From NCBI RefSeq assembly GCF_021130785.1, contig NC_060214.1, forward strand, positions 2,631,001-2,695,000: a stretch of DNA of 64,000 bases. The letters are read 5' to 3'. The number at the start of each line of letters is the position of its first letter. Positions within the stretch are counted from its first letter, which is position 1. The position numbers were made by a program, and so were the translations under genes. The notes under the pieces are model-generated. The model saw nothing but the letters and a program-made list of their open reading frames with translations, ran no database searches and was not told where the DNA came from. The stretch comes from Homalodisca vitripennis (Eukaryota; Arthropoda; Insecta; Hemiptera; Cicadellidae). Positions 35,124-42,360 of the stretch are shown here, piece by piece.

Positions 35124-35858
35124 TCATTCTTTCGACAATCTTAAATATATTGTTGTTTTACTCTCATTATTTAATAGATTTCCTTCAGAGTCTTGAATAG
35201 TCAGAACGATTTTTTGAATTCTTTTAATATTTTTTCTAATTGGAATATAATCGATTTCATTTGGTTTTTCACTGATTTTTGATCCATAAGCAACATTTGG
35301 GAAAAAAGTGTACAAAATTTCCGATTCTTTGTGTAAGTGTTCGGTATGATTTTCAAAACTAGGTTCAACGAGATTGCAGTGCACTTCAATTACGTCGAAC
35401 GGTCTAAATTTTGGCGTTTTATTTCCTAAATATACCTGATTTGGCTCAATAGTTTCTTGAACAAACCCTAACAAATCTACAATAATTGCTGAAAACATTA
35501 TTCTTACTGGTGATTTTATTTGAATTTTATTAGAGAGATAATTTTTTTGCATTTCAAACTTGTTTTCGTCAAAGTTTAAAGATTTATCTGATTGTTTGAA
35601 TGTTTTCAGATAATTTTTAAGGGAATTTTTTATTTGATCGAAGGTATAATATCCTTTGTTTAAACCATAATATTTTGTTATGTTCTTCTCACTAAATCCT
35701 ATACAATAAGGAGAACTTTCACTAATATTTATTACAAAATTGTCAGAATAAAAACCGCTTAAACCGATAATATAATTTGATTCTTCCTCTAAGTGTATAG
35801 GATGTTCCAAGTTTAAAACTAATTTAGAGCTTTCTGAAGTCAACTTGAACAGCTTCAT
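35124..35858 (-). CDS. Probable minor capsid (penton-like) Polinton protein
   Basis: Intact 244-codon frame. The N-terminus has LVLNLEHPIHLEEESNYIIG followed by LSGFYSDNFVINIS, the 'P-I-x-L-x..x-Y-x-(I/L)-G-L' opening that I associate with a conserved Polinton structural gene, probably the single jelly-roll minor capsid protein. The middle (IMFSAIIVDLLGF) and the C-terminal part (IQKIVLTIQDSEGNLLNNES, TTIYLRLSK) are beta-rich, which fits a jelly-roll. It lies next to the packaging ATPase, divergently transcribed 21 bp away. It lacks the TCTA-TAAATG start motif, unlike most other genes. The assignment is from pattern and context, not a search. Confidence 0.5.
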   Translation of the reverse strand: MKLFKLTSESSKLVLNLEHPIHLEEESNYIIGLSGFYSDNFVINISESSPYCIGFSEKNITKYYGLNKGYYTFDQIKNSLKNYLKTFKQSDKSLNFDENKFEMQKNYLSNKIQIKSPVRIMFSAIIVDLLGFVQETIEPNQVYLGNKTPKFRPFDVIEVHCNLVEPSFENHTEHLHKESEILYTFFPNVAYGSKISEKPNEIDYIPIRKNIKRIQKIVLTIQDSEGNLLNNESKTTIYLRLSKE

Positions 35859-35879
35859 TTTCGCAAGCGTTGCTTCAAG

Positions 35880-36504
35880 ATGAAAATCTTCTATTTAAAT
35901 GGAGAAATTTTTAAAGCAAAAAGATCAGATAAAACTTCAAAACGTTTTGAAGAAAATAAGAAAGATCAACCAATCAGATTGTTAATTGTTGGTTCAAGTG
36001 GATGTGGAAAAACAACTTTATTATTGAATTTTATCTACAATAGGTTGATTCCTTATTCCAATTTGTATGTTTTTAGTAAATCTTTAGAACAAGACGCCTA
36101 TAAAAAATTACAAGAAAGATTTGAAAAATATTGAGAAAAACTTAAACAAAAAAATATCACATTTTTATAATGCTTCCGAGGACATAGTTCACTTAAGCGA
36201 ATGTAAACCAAATTCTTTAATCGTTTTCGATGATTGTATTTTAGAAAATCAAGACGTTATTAAGGAATATTTCGTAATGTCCCGTCACAAAAACATATCT
36301 TGTATCTATCTTTCCCAATGCTTTTCAAAGGTTGATAAACAAGTTATAAGAAATAATTTGAATATGTTGTGTGTTTTTAAACAAGATGATCACTATTCGA
36401 GAAAGATTTATAACAATTATGTGGGATCTGATATGAGTTTTAACCACTTTATTGAGTTATGTGATAAAATTTGGAAGGAAGACTACGGATTTTTTAACTA
36501 TTAA
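35880..36504 (+). pseudogene. atp: A32-like packaging ATPase (FtsK/HerA class), frameshifted
   Basis: A genome-packaging motor ATPase. Walker A is LLIVGSSGCGKTTLLLNFIY in the first frame (35880-36134). Walker B is NSLIVFDDCI (about 36211-36240) in the second frame (36121-36504). It is followed by MSRHKNISCIYLSQCFSKV, the typical sensor strand, and a C-terminal RKIYNNYVGSDMSF. The two frames meet in an A-rich tract at about 36115-36130, a one-base shift. The total of about 205 residues is close to the usual Polinton ATPase. The shared motif CTTCTATTTAAATGG (35888-35902) places an ATG at 35899 in a different frame from the 35880 ATG, so either the start is 35880 or another indel lies between 35899 and Walker A. 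Confidence 0.9.
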
Positions 36505-36548
36505 TCTAACTTTGAAGCCTAAAAAATGGAAAATATTTGAATAAATTT

Positions 36549-36897
36549 TCTAACATAAATGCTGCTCAGTGGTCTGACAAATCTACTTGATAAAAATATT
36601 TGTTACAACTATTTTTATATTATCTTTAATTTTTATTTACATTATGAAAATAACAGAAAAACGGTAAATCTGTTCACGTTCCACGTTCACGTTCATGTTT
36701 CACGTTCATGTTTCACGTTCATGTTTCACGTTCGTGTTTACGTTTCACGTTCATGTTTTACGTTCGTGTTTACGTTTCACGTTCGTGTTTCACGTTCGTG
36801 TTTCACGTTCGTGTTTCACGTTCATGTTTTACGTTTCGTGTTCACGTTTCGTGTTCACGTTTCCACGTTCCACGTTCACGTTTCAAAATTTTTCTAA
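36549..36897 (+). CDS. Possible small gene running into a CACGTT minisatellite
   Basis: An ATG at 36559 follows TTTTCTAACATAAATG, a good match to the shared start motif, which argues that transcription begins here. The first ~38 codons encode an aromatic hydrophobic stretch (ICYNYFYIIFNFYLHY) that could span a membrane. The frame then runs into the minisatellite and becomes a Val-His/Ser-Arg repeat (HVHVSRSCFTFV). The original C-terminus may have been replaced by repeat expansion. No homology recognised; coding status uncertain. Confidence 0.35.
36672..36884. repeat. TTTCACGTTCATG/GTG minisatellite inside the Polinton
   Basis: About 210 bp of 12-13-bp units (TTCACGTTCATGT, TTCACGTTCGTGT, TTTACG variants). 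Two other frames through it are also open, which shows the open frames come from the repeat. It sits directly upstream of the phospholipase-domain gene. Confidence 0.9.
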
Positions 36898-36905
36898 TTA
36901 AATGG
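36889..36905 (+). promoter_or_regulatory. Polinton start-site motif (phospholipase-domain gene)
   Basis: TTTTTCTAATTAAATGG, with TCTA 5 bp from the ATG at 36902. Confidence 0.65.
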
Positions 36906-38210
36906 TGAACGTAACTTCTGAAGAAGCGAAAAAACTTGATCAAATCGAAAAGAAATTAATCAAAGAATTTAAAGAACAGATTCGAATTGATGAAAAAGAA
37001 CAAGAATTTATTCAAAAAATTAATCAACCTGTAACTTCTGCAATAAAAAATGTTGAGGGCAAAATTGAAAATGTTTTAAGCGATAATCAAAATTTAATGA
37101 ATTTGGTTCCAGTTGTACGACAATTTGCCGATATTTCGATACCAGAATCTGAGTTTGAATTGCCAAAATTACCATCTTCAACACCATTTAGACCTCGAAT
37201 CATTGAAGACTCTACCATAGTTGAACCAATAAGTCCTGGAACAACGGATATAATAATTGGTGAAATTGGTAAAAAATTTCTTCCTAGAGCAAAGGATGAT
37301 AAATTTGGTTTGTATTGGGACAGAAAAAAGAAAAGTTTTATGATTGGAAATTTGCCCGTGAATTTTGAGCATAATGATATCATTATTAATGAAAAAACAT
37401 AATGAAGGAACTCAAGGTTTATGGAGATTATTAACAGGCACTGATGTTCCAAAAGACGGTTTATATTCTGAAGAAGACTTGAAAAAGTATACTGAAATTT
37501 TATGGAAATCTGATTCAATTTACAAAAATAATGATCCATCAACTAAGAAACCAAAGTCAAGTAAAGGTAAAAAATATCTCAATTTGATTAAACCAATTTG
37601 GGAAAAAAGAATCGAAGGATCAGGTGTGAGAAAATACAGTGATAATAAGATTGAATACAGATATATCGACGATTTGACAAAACTCGATGGAATTATTAAT
37701 TATATTTATGCTCAAGAGAAGGCTGGAAACAACAATTTTTTGAACGAAAAGAAAGCGATTAAAGATTTTATTTCGAACAAACTTGATGAAATGATTGAAA
37801 AACCTGATGGAATTAAATATTTAAAACGAGTTTTGCCGGCAATAAGTTCATCTATGATTGAGGGTAGTGGACTTTTGAATGGTTTTATCAACAATTTACC
37901 TTTTGAATTACACGTACCAACTTATCAGTATCTGGGGCCTGGCACAAAACTCGAAAAAAGACTAAAAAGAGGAGATACTGGTATAAATAAATTAGATCAA
38001 GCTGCTATGGAACACGATATTTTTTATGCAAAACATAGAGACACAAATTCCAGACATATCGCAGATAAAGTTTTGCAAGATAAGGCAATGGATAGATTTT
38101 TATCAAAAGATGCTAGTTTAGGTGAAAGATTTGTTGCGCTTCCAACAGCTGGAGCAATGTTTTTGAAGAGAAAACTAGGAATGGGAATCGAAGAGAACTT
38201 GAAATTTTAA
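36902..38210 (+). pseudogene. Virion-type protein with parvovirus-like phospholipase A2 domain, one frameshift
   Basis: Two frames (36902-37402 and about 37392-38210) join across an A6 run at 37392-37397 to make a gene of about 435 codons. The N-terminal part is Lys/Glu-rich and coiled (residues 1-60), then GLYWDRKKKSFMIGN. The middle has EGTQGLWRLLTGTDVPKDGL, a block that I recognise from uncharacterised arthropod Polinton proteins. The C-terminal ~90 residues carry YLGPGT (calcium-binding loop, 37928) and AAMEHDIFYAKH (catalytic His-Asp, 38001-38036), as in the VP1 phospholipase A2 domain of parvoviruses, which acts on endosomal membranes during entry. Two IEGSG sites (37611, 37857) fit the adenain cleavage pattern. 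It is probably a minor virion component matured by the neighbouring protease. Confidence 0.75.
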
Positions 38211-38222
38211 CTATATAAATGG
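38205..38222 (+). promoter_or_regulatory. Polinton start-site motif variant (pX-like gene)
   Basis: TTTTAACTATATAAATGG overlapping the ATG at 38219; TCTA is replaced by ACTA. It lies 9 bp after the preceding stop. Confidence 0.5.
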
Positions 38223-38668
38223 AGGTGAATGTAAATTTCAGCAAAAATCAGAAAGAAAAAATAAAATCCGCTTTTAAGAAGAAAATACCCGTTAGTATTC
38301 AATTTAAAATAGATCAACTAAAAAATGGCGAAGATAAGATATTTTTAACAAATAGACAATACAATAAACTCGAAAAACATAAGAAAAACAATAAAGGAAC
38401 CAGAATAGAATTTTCTTATAATCAGTTGAAAGAACTCAAAAATGGTGGACTTTTGAAAGATTTATTAGATTTTGGAGAAAATATTCCAGTTGTTAAAAAT
38501 GTTGTTCCTTATGTTCGTAAAGCTGCTCCAATCGTTAAAAAGGATGTGATTCCTATTGTTCGAAACATTTTAAATTGGTTAGATAAAGAGTTGGAAGATG
38601 TTACAGGATCTGGATTAGATGAAAAAACTTTGAATTACGTGAAATCAAACATCGGAAAAAAAATTTGA
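38219..38668 (+). CDS. Small basic Polinton protein (pX/pVI-like), possibly fused to the protease
   Basis: A 149-codon basic protein. It has two repeats of the kind seen in Polinton PX-type proteins: FSKNQKEKIKSAFKKKIPVS ... FLTNRQYNKLEKHKKNNKGT and then EFSYNQLKELKNGGLL. A helical stretch (VPYVRKAAPIVKKDVIPIVR) follows, then VTGSG at 38600, one residue off the adenain consensus. The high Lys content suggests a DNA-condensing core or cement protein, like adenovirus pX or pVI; this is inference. The stop TGA (38666-38668) lies just after an A8 run, and the next frame reads on into the protease without an ATG (see the protease entry). Confidence 0.6.
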   Translation: MEVNVNFSKNQKEKIKSAFKKKIPVSIQFKIDQLKNGEDKIFLTNRQYNKLEKHKKNNKGTRIEFSYNQLKELKNGGLLKDLLDFGENIPVVKNVVPYVRKAAPIVKKDVIPIVRNILNWLDKELEDVTGSGLDEKTLNYVKSNIGKKI

Positions 38669-39083
38669 ACCCTTAACATTCGGGGAATTGGAAGAAATCT
38701 GCAAAAATATTAAACATTTTAGAGGAATCTTCATGAGAGATACATTACCTGAAAAAGTTAAGAAATTTGAATGTGGAATTGTGAATTTAGACTCGATTAT
38801 GGGAAGTGGAACGCATTGGATTTGTTATTATAAAAATGATAAGAATGCATGTTATTTTGATTCGTATGGAAGAATTGAGGACAAACCACCTATAGAATTG
38901 ATTAAATATTTGAAAAAATCAAGCGTCTACTACAATGATTCTCAGATTCAAGACTATAAAGATCCCCCAATTTGTGGTCATTTATGTGTTTTTGTGTTGA
39001 ATGAACTGAGTAATGGTAAAGATTTTAAAGAAGTTGTTAACAAATTATTGCTTAATAAATATGGATTCACAAAATATTTTTGA
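38664..39083 (+). CDS. pro: Adenain-like cysteine protease
   Basis: The maturation protease of Polintons, related to adenovirus protease (C5/Ulp1 fold). Motifs are HFRGIFMRDTLP (N-terminal block), GSGTHWICYYK (catalytic His), ACYFDSYGRI (Asp of the triad, here FDSYG) and PPICGHLCVFVLNEL (catalytic Cys of CGHLC). It ends GFTKYF at 39083. The family N-terminus (PLTFGELEEI) lies upstream of any in-frame ATG: the frame is open from 38643 but has only a TTG at 38688. The protein is therefore probably translated as an extension of the preceding basic protein, or the two are separated by an indel in the A8 run at 38656-38663. The next gene starts inside it (39061). Confidence 0.9.
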   Translation, partial: FEPLTFGELEEICKNIKHFRGIFMRDTLPEKVKKFECGIVNLDSIMGSGTHWICYYKNDKNACYFDSYGRIEDKPPIELIKYLKKSSVYYNDSQIQDYKDPPICGHLCVFVLNELSNGKDFKEVVNKLLLNKYGFTKYF

Positions 39084-40195
39084 CGTATTTGGAACACAAA
39101 TTATTCAAAATGTAGATAATAGTTTGAATTTTGATAGTTTGAGAAATGAGTTTGATAACAAGTTAGAAAATTTATTACAAAACCTTCCAGATTCAGATAT
39201 GTTTGCTGTCGAGATTGAAGATTTTAAAGCAGAATATGATAACAAACTTGCAAATTTCATGAGTTCAAATGAAGTTGCTGATAAAATAAAAACATTGGAA
39301 AAAGAAGTTGATGATGGTGTACAAAAATTATTTACCAATTTAATGTCTCATATCGAAAAAGCTGATAAAATTACTGAAGCGATCAAAGTTGAAAAGAATT
39401 ATGTTAGTTTGGCTAATAAAAAAAGAATTGTCGGTGTTCGACCTGGTATTGACAAACATGATGTTGTTGTTAAAGAACAAATTTTAAAACCTCTAAAATT
39501 ATCAGAAAACATCGATATTGTTGATTTACATGATCCGAATGTTAAAAATGCCTTAGATTTTAAAGGAAAAAGAATTAGCGGTGTTAGTAAAGGAATTAAT
39601 CCATTTGATGTTGTTGTAATGATTCAATTAGAAGATCCTATTAAAATGTTTAATGAACTAAAACAAAATTATGAGAATCATAAACAGCATGTTAAAGATT
39701 TTACAACAGAAGTCTATGAAAAACTTGAAGCGAGAAGTAAAAGATCTATAGAAAATTGTGATGAAAAATTTACAAATTTTGAGGAAAATTTCAATCTATA
39801 TAAAGGCGATCTTTATGGAAAAATAACAAACTTTTTGGAACATTTCGCTAAATTTCAAGAGGGTTTTAATGAAACCGATAGAAAAAATGGTGAAGTTGTT
39901 AAAAGAGTAGTTACTGATCAATCTTTACTTCATGATAAATTAATTAAACTAGAAGAAAACTTTGGCGAAATTAATGAAAAAGTTATAAAAAATAAGCAGT
40001 CTTTTGATAAGTTTAGTTTAGATGCCACAAAAACTTTTGAGAATATTGATCATAAACTCGTTGAATACAACGATTTATATCTCGATAAAGTAAATAAACT
40101 AGAAGAAAACTTTAATAAATTTTAAAGAAGATGTCGATAAAACTTTTGAAAACATCGACAACAGATTTAATGGAGTAGGCGGCTATGATGACTAA
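39061..40195 (+). pseudogene. Long coiled-coil, fibre-like protein with tail-fibre type repeats
   Basis: The ATG at 39061 overlaps the protease end by 23 bp. The frame runs 354 codons to 40125. A T4 run at 40119-40122 shifts it, and another frame continues in register for about 24 codons (NIDNRFNGVGGYDD) to 40195. Heptad-rich segments cover most of the length. In the middle are two copies of a motif: NKKRIVGVRPGIDKHDVVVK (about residue 119) and KGKRISGVSKGINPFDVVVM (about 169). This (K)RI-x-x-V-x-x-G/P-x-x-x-x-DVV pattern resembles motifs in phage tail fibres and some Polinton structural proteins. A trimeric fibre or spike attached to the capsid is a reasonable inference; a DNA-bound role cannot be excluded. 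It lies between protease and capsid genes. Confidence 0.55.
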
Positions 40196-40213
40196 TTTTC
40201 CTTATATAAATGG
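40196..40213 (+). promoter_or_regulatory. Polinton start-site motif variant (DUF5679 gene)
   Basis: TTTTCCTTATATAAATGG overlapping the ATG at 40210. Confidence 0.5.
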
Positions 40214-40353
40214 CGCTCATATATTGTGTGAGATGTAAAGAAAAAACTGCAACAAATGATATAAAATACTATGCAAACATCAATGGAGTTAAGAGAATTT
40301 CTGGAAAATGTGCTGAATGTAACGCAAAAAAGAGCCAATTTATAAAAACTTGA
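40210..40353 (+). CDS. 47-aa DUF5679-like zinc-ribbon protein
   Basis: A short intact gene. It has two CxxC pairs (C6-x2-C9 and C34-x2-C37), a KEKT segment after the first pair and KKSQFIK after the second, the layout of DUF5679 proteins found in NCLDVs, virophages and Polintons. Function unknown; presumably nucleic-acid or protein binding. The same fold appears fused to the N-terminus of this element's integrase. The start codon sits in the shared motif. The neighbouring stop (40353) is followed by 28 bp before the next gene. Confidence 0.75.
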   Translation: MALIYCVRCKEKTATNDIKYYANINGVKRISGKCAECNAKKSQFIKT

Positions 40354-40381
40354 TTTTGAAATTTTTTCCTAATAAATAGAG

Positions 40382-40781
40382 ATGGCGGGACATTACAGTG
40401 CTTTCGATCTTTTTATAATGCAACACGAAAGAGATTTGAAAAAAGAACATTGGGATGACATTTCTCAAAAATATGAATTATCCGAAGATATGATGAGATT
40501 ATACGTAAACAAACTGAATTGGTATAACATTGCTAAATATCAAACTTTATCATCAGAGTTCATTCAAGAAAATATACATTATCAATTAAAAGATCATATG
40601 TCTGTTTCTTTGTCTCTATCAACACTTGAGTATAAAGTTTTTGGATGAAAATAAAGATACAGTTGATTGGAACAATATTATAGATAGCGGTTACTATCCT
40701 GTGCAGATTTTATTGAAATATGTGACCGAGATCGCAAAATTTAAGGAAGAGAATCCTGAATATGACGAAGTAGATCATTAA
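40382..40781 (+). pseudogene. 'LSE-F' tryptophan-repeat protein, frameshifted
   Basis: The first frame (40382-40648) contains repeats of a motif W-x-x-I-(S/A)-x-x-x-x-LS-(E/S)-x-(F/M)-I: HWDDISQKYELSEDMMRLYV and NWYNIAKYQTLSSEFIQENI. After a shift near 40635 another frame continues with DWNNIIDSGYYPVQILLKYV and ends EVDH at 40781. Such repeats are common in proteins of large DNA viruses and some phages; their role is not established. The expected start motif is present but altered (CCTAATAAATAGAG, with ATA instead of ATG), and the actual ATG lies 5 bp later. Confidence 0.6.
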
Positions 40782-40783
40782 AA

Positions 40784-40864
40784 ATGACTCTAATCTTTTT
40801 AATTATTTTACTAAAATTTATATCTTTTCTTATAAAAACTTACATTAGATCGATGAAAAAATGA
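40784..40864 (+). CDS. Possible 26-aa membrane peptide
   Basis: The ATG two bases after the previous stop opens a 26-codon frame (MTLIFLIILLKFISFLIKTY ... SMKK). It consists of one strongly hydrophobic helix followed by a basic tail, as in small viral membrane peptides. No start motif precedes it and no homologue is recognised, so chance is a real alternative in such AT-rich DNA. Confidence 0.3.
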   Translation: MTLIFLIILLKFISFLIKTYIRSMKK

Positions 40865-40889
40865 TACACGATGTTTAAAATTTCTAAAA

Positions 40890-40907
40890 TTTTCTCTTAT
40901 TAAATGG
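40890..40907 (+). promoter_or_regulatory. Polinton start-site motif (major capsid gene)
   Basis: TTTTCTCTTATTAAATGG, overlapping the ATG at 40904. Confidence 0.55.
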
Positions 40908-42099
40908 CGGACTACAGAAAATATGCTAGTGATATTGAAAGGGCGGAGTTTAAAAATTTCTATCCAATTAGTAAACAACATTTGAATGAACCGAATAAAA
41001 GAACTGAGTTTAATATTGATTTTGGAGATAACTTTTGCTCGTCTAACTTCCAGTTTTATATTTCTGGAACTTTAACAAAACAAGATGGTCAAGCATATCT
41101 TGGAACTGATAATGTTAGATTAATCGATAATTTTATACCGTTTTTATTTTCTAAGATTGAAGTAAGAAAACACAATAAATTGATAGAAGAAGTCGAAAAC
41201 TGTGGCCAAATTAAGCACAATTAAAGGAACTATTTCGTATTCAAAAAGTGATGTTATTTCTCAAACTTCTAATGGCTTTGAATCAGATTTTAAATTTGGT
41301 GTTTTTGAAGCAGCTGGAAATTTATCTCATTTTGGATTAGGATTTTTTGAAAATGTTACTATTCCGATCTATAAAGGAGGATTTTATCTAAGTTTTATAA
41401 GAGCAGAAGACGATGATGCGATATTAAAAAACAAAAACTGGAAATGATATGCCAGTTGATGGCAAAATTACAATTACAGATTTTTTTATTAGAGTTCCAA
41501 TGATTGATTATAAAACCACGAGTAAAATTAGGTTGATTGATGAAATTACAAAAAGTCAAAACATTATGTTTAATTTTCTAGATTGGCAATGTATTGAACA
41601 AAAAGGTATTTCCGGAACAACTTATTCGTTCGATATTACAAATATTTATAGAAATATCTTCAATCCCAAGTTCGTTATCATAGGTTTTCAAACAGATAGA
41701 CAGAATAATCAAGAACAAAATCCTTCAAAGTTTGATAGTTTGAATGTAAAAAATATCAGAGTAAAATTGAACGGTTCTTATTATCCAGATGAATTACAAA
41801 ACTTAAACATTTCAGGAGGTCTTTTCAGAATCATGTATCAGATGTATCAAGATTTTAAGAAAGTTTACTGTAATAATAAGGAAATGTATTACAATCCTAA
41901 AGAATTTTTAGCGAATAGACCTATTTATGTCATTGATACAACAAAGAGTTTGACAAATATTTCTGGTTCAAAGAACGATATAATTATCAATATGGATTTT
42001 CAGAGTGCGGTTACAAACGCGATTTGTTATGTTGTTGTTGTCTCTGAGAAATTTTTAGCCTATGATGTGATTAAGAACGATATTAGAGAAATTCAGTAG
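40904..42099 (+). pseudogene. mcp: Major capsid protein (double jelly-roll), two frameshifts
   Basis: Three adjoining frames (40904-41224, about 41205-41447, 41449-42099) together give roughly 395 codons. Features match the insect Polinton major capsid protein: an N-terminal block ending FIPFLFSKIEVRKHNKLIEE, then STIKGTISYSKSD, then GFFENVTIPIYKGGFYLSFI and RAEDDDAILKN (the gatefold strand between jelly-rolls), then VDGKITITDFFIRVPMIDYK, and a C-terminal INMDFQSAVTNAICYVVVVS. It would form the trimeric hexon of the capsid. Frame changes lie near 41200-41220 and 41440-41449. The second is not in an obvious homopolymer. Confidence 0.85.
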
Positions 42100-42335
42100 T
42101 TAATGATGTTCATATTATTCTCTTTCATTCCTTCTAATATTTCAAAAATATACTCTTTCGCCACTGAAAAATCCCGATTTCTCCCGTAATAATCTTTATA
42201 GTCGTACACATAATATCCTAAATAGTTGTACAATAGAATGAAATTATTTCTATTTATCTCTGTTGTAGAAATGTAAACACAAACATTTGCGTTGAAAAAT
42301 TTATATCTCGGCAGACTTAGTTCCATAATCTCCAT
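42093..42335 (-). CDS. 80-aa Polinton protein of unknown function
   Basis: Intact frame on the minus strand starting MEIMELSLPRYKFFNANVCV, aromatic and rich in Tyr/Asn (NYLGYYVYDYKDYYGRNRDF). It ends 7 bases inside the end of the major capsid gene (convergent overlap). The start codon sits in TTTTTTGTTTAAATGG, a variant of the shared start motif, and is only 25 bp from the start of the divergent gene at 42361, which supports its being real. No recognised domain. Confidence 0.6.
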   Translation of the reverse strand: MEIMELSLPRYKFFNANVCVYISTTEINRNNFILLYNYLGYYVYDYKDYYGRNRDFSVAKEYIFEILEGMKENNMNIINY

Positions 42336-42360
42336 TTAAACAAAAAATCTTTCTGTTTAA
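42336..42360. promoter_or_regulatory. 25-bp divergent promoter between two genes
   Basis: The whole interval between the two ATGs is TTAAACAAAAAATCTTTCTGTTTAA read on plus. The ends are symmetric (CATTTAAAC ... GTTTAAATG). Each direction shows a T-rich block followed by TTTAAATGG, so both start signals must lie within it. Confidence 0.6.

Noticed and set aside
36695..36908. Alternative frames through the CACGTT minisatellite
   Set aside because: Open in several frames only because the repeat lacks stop codons.
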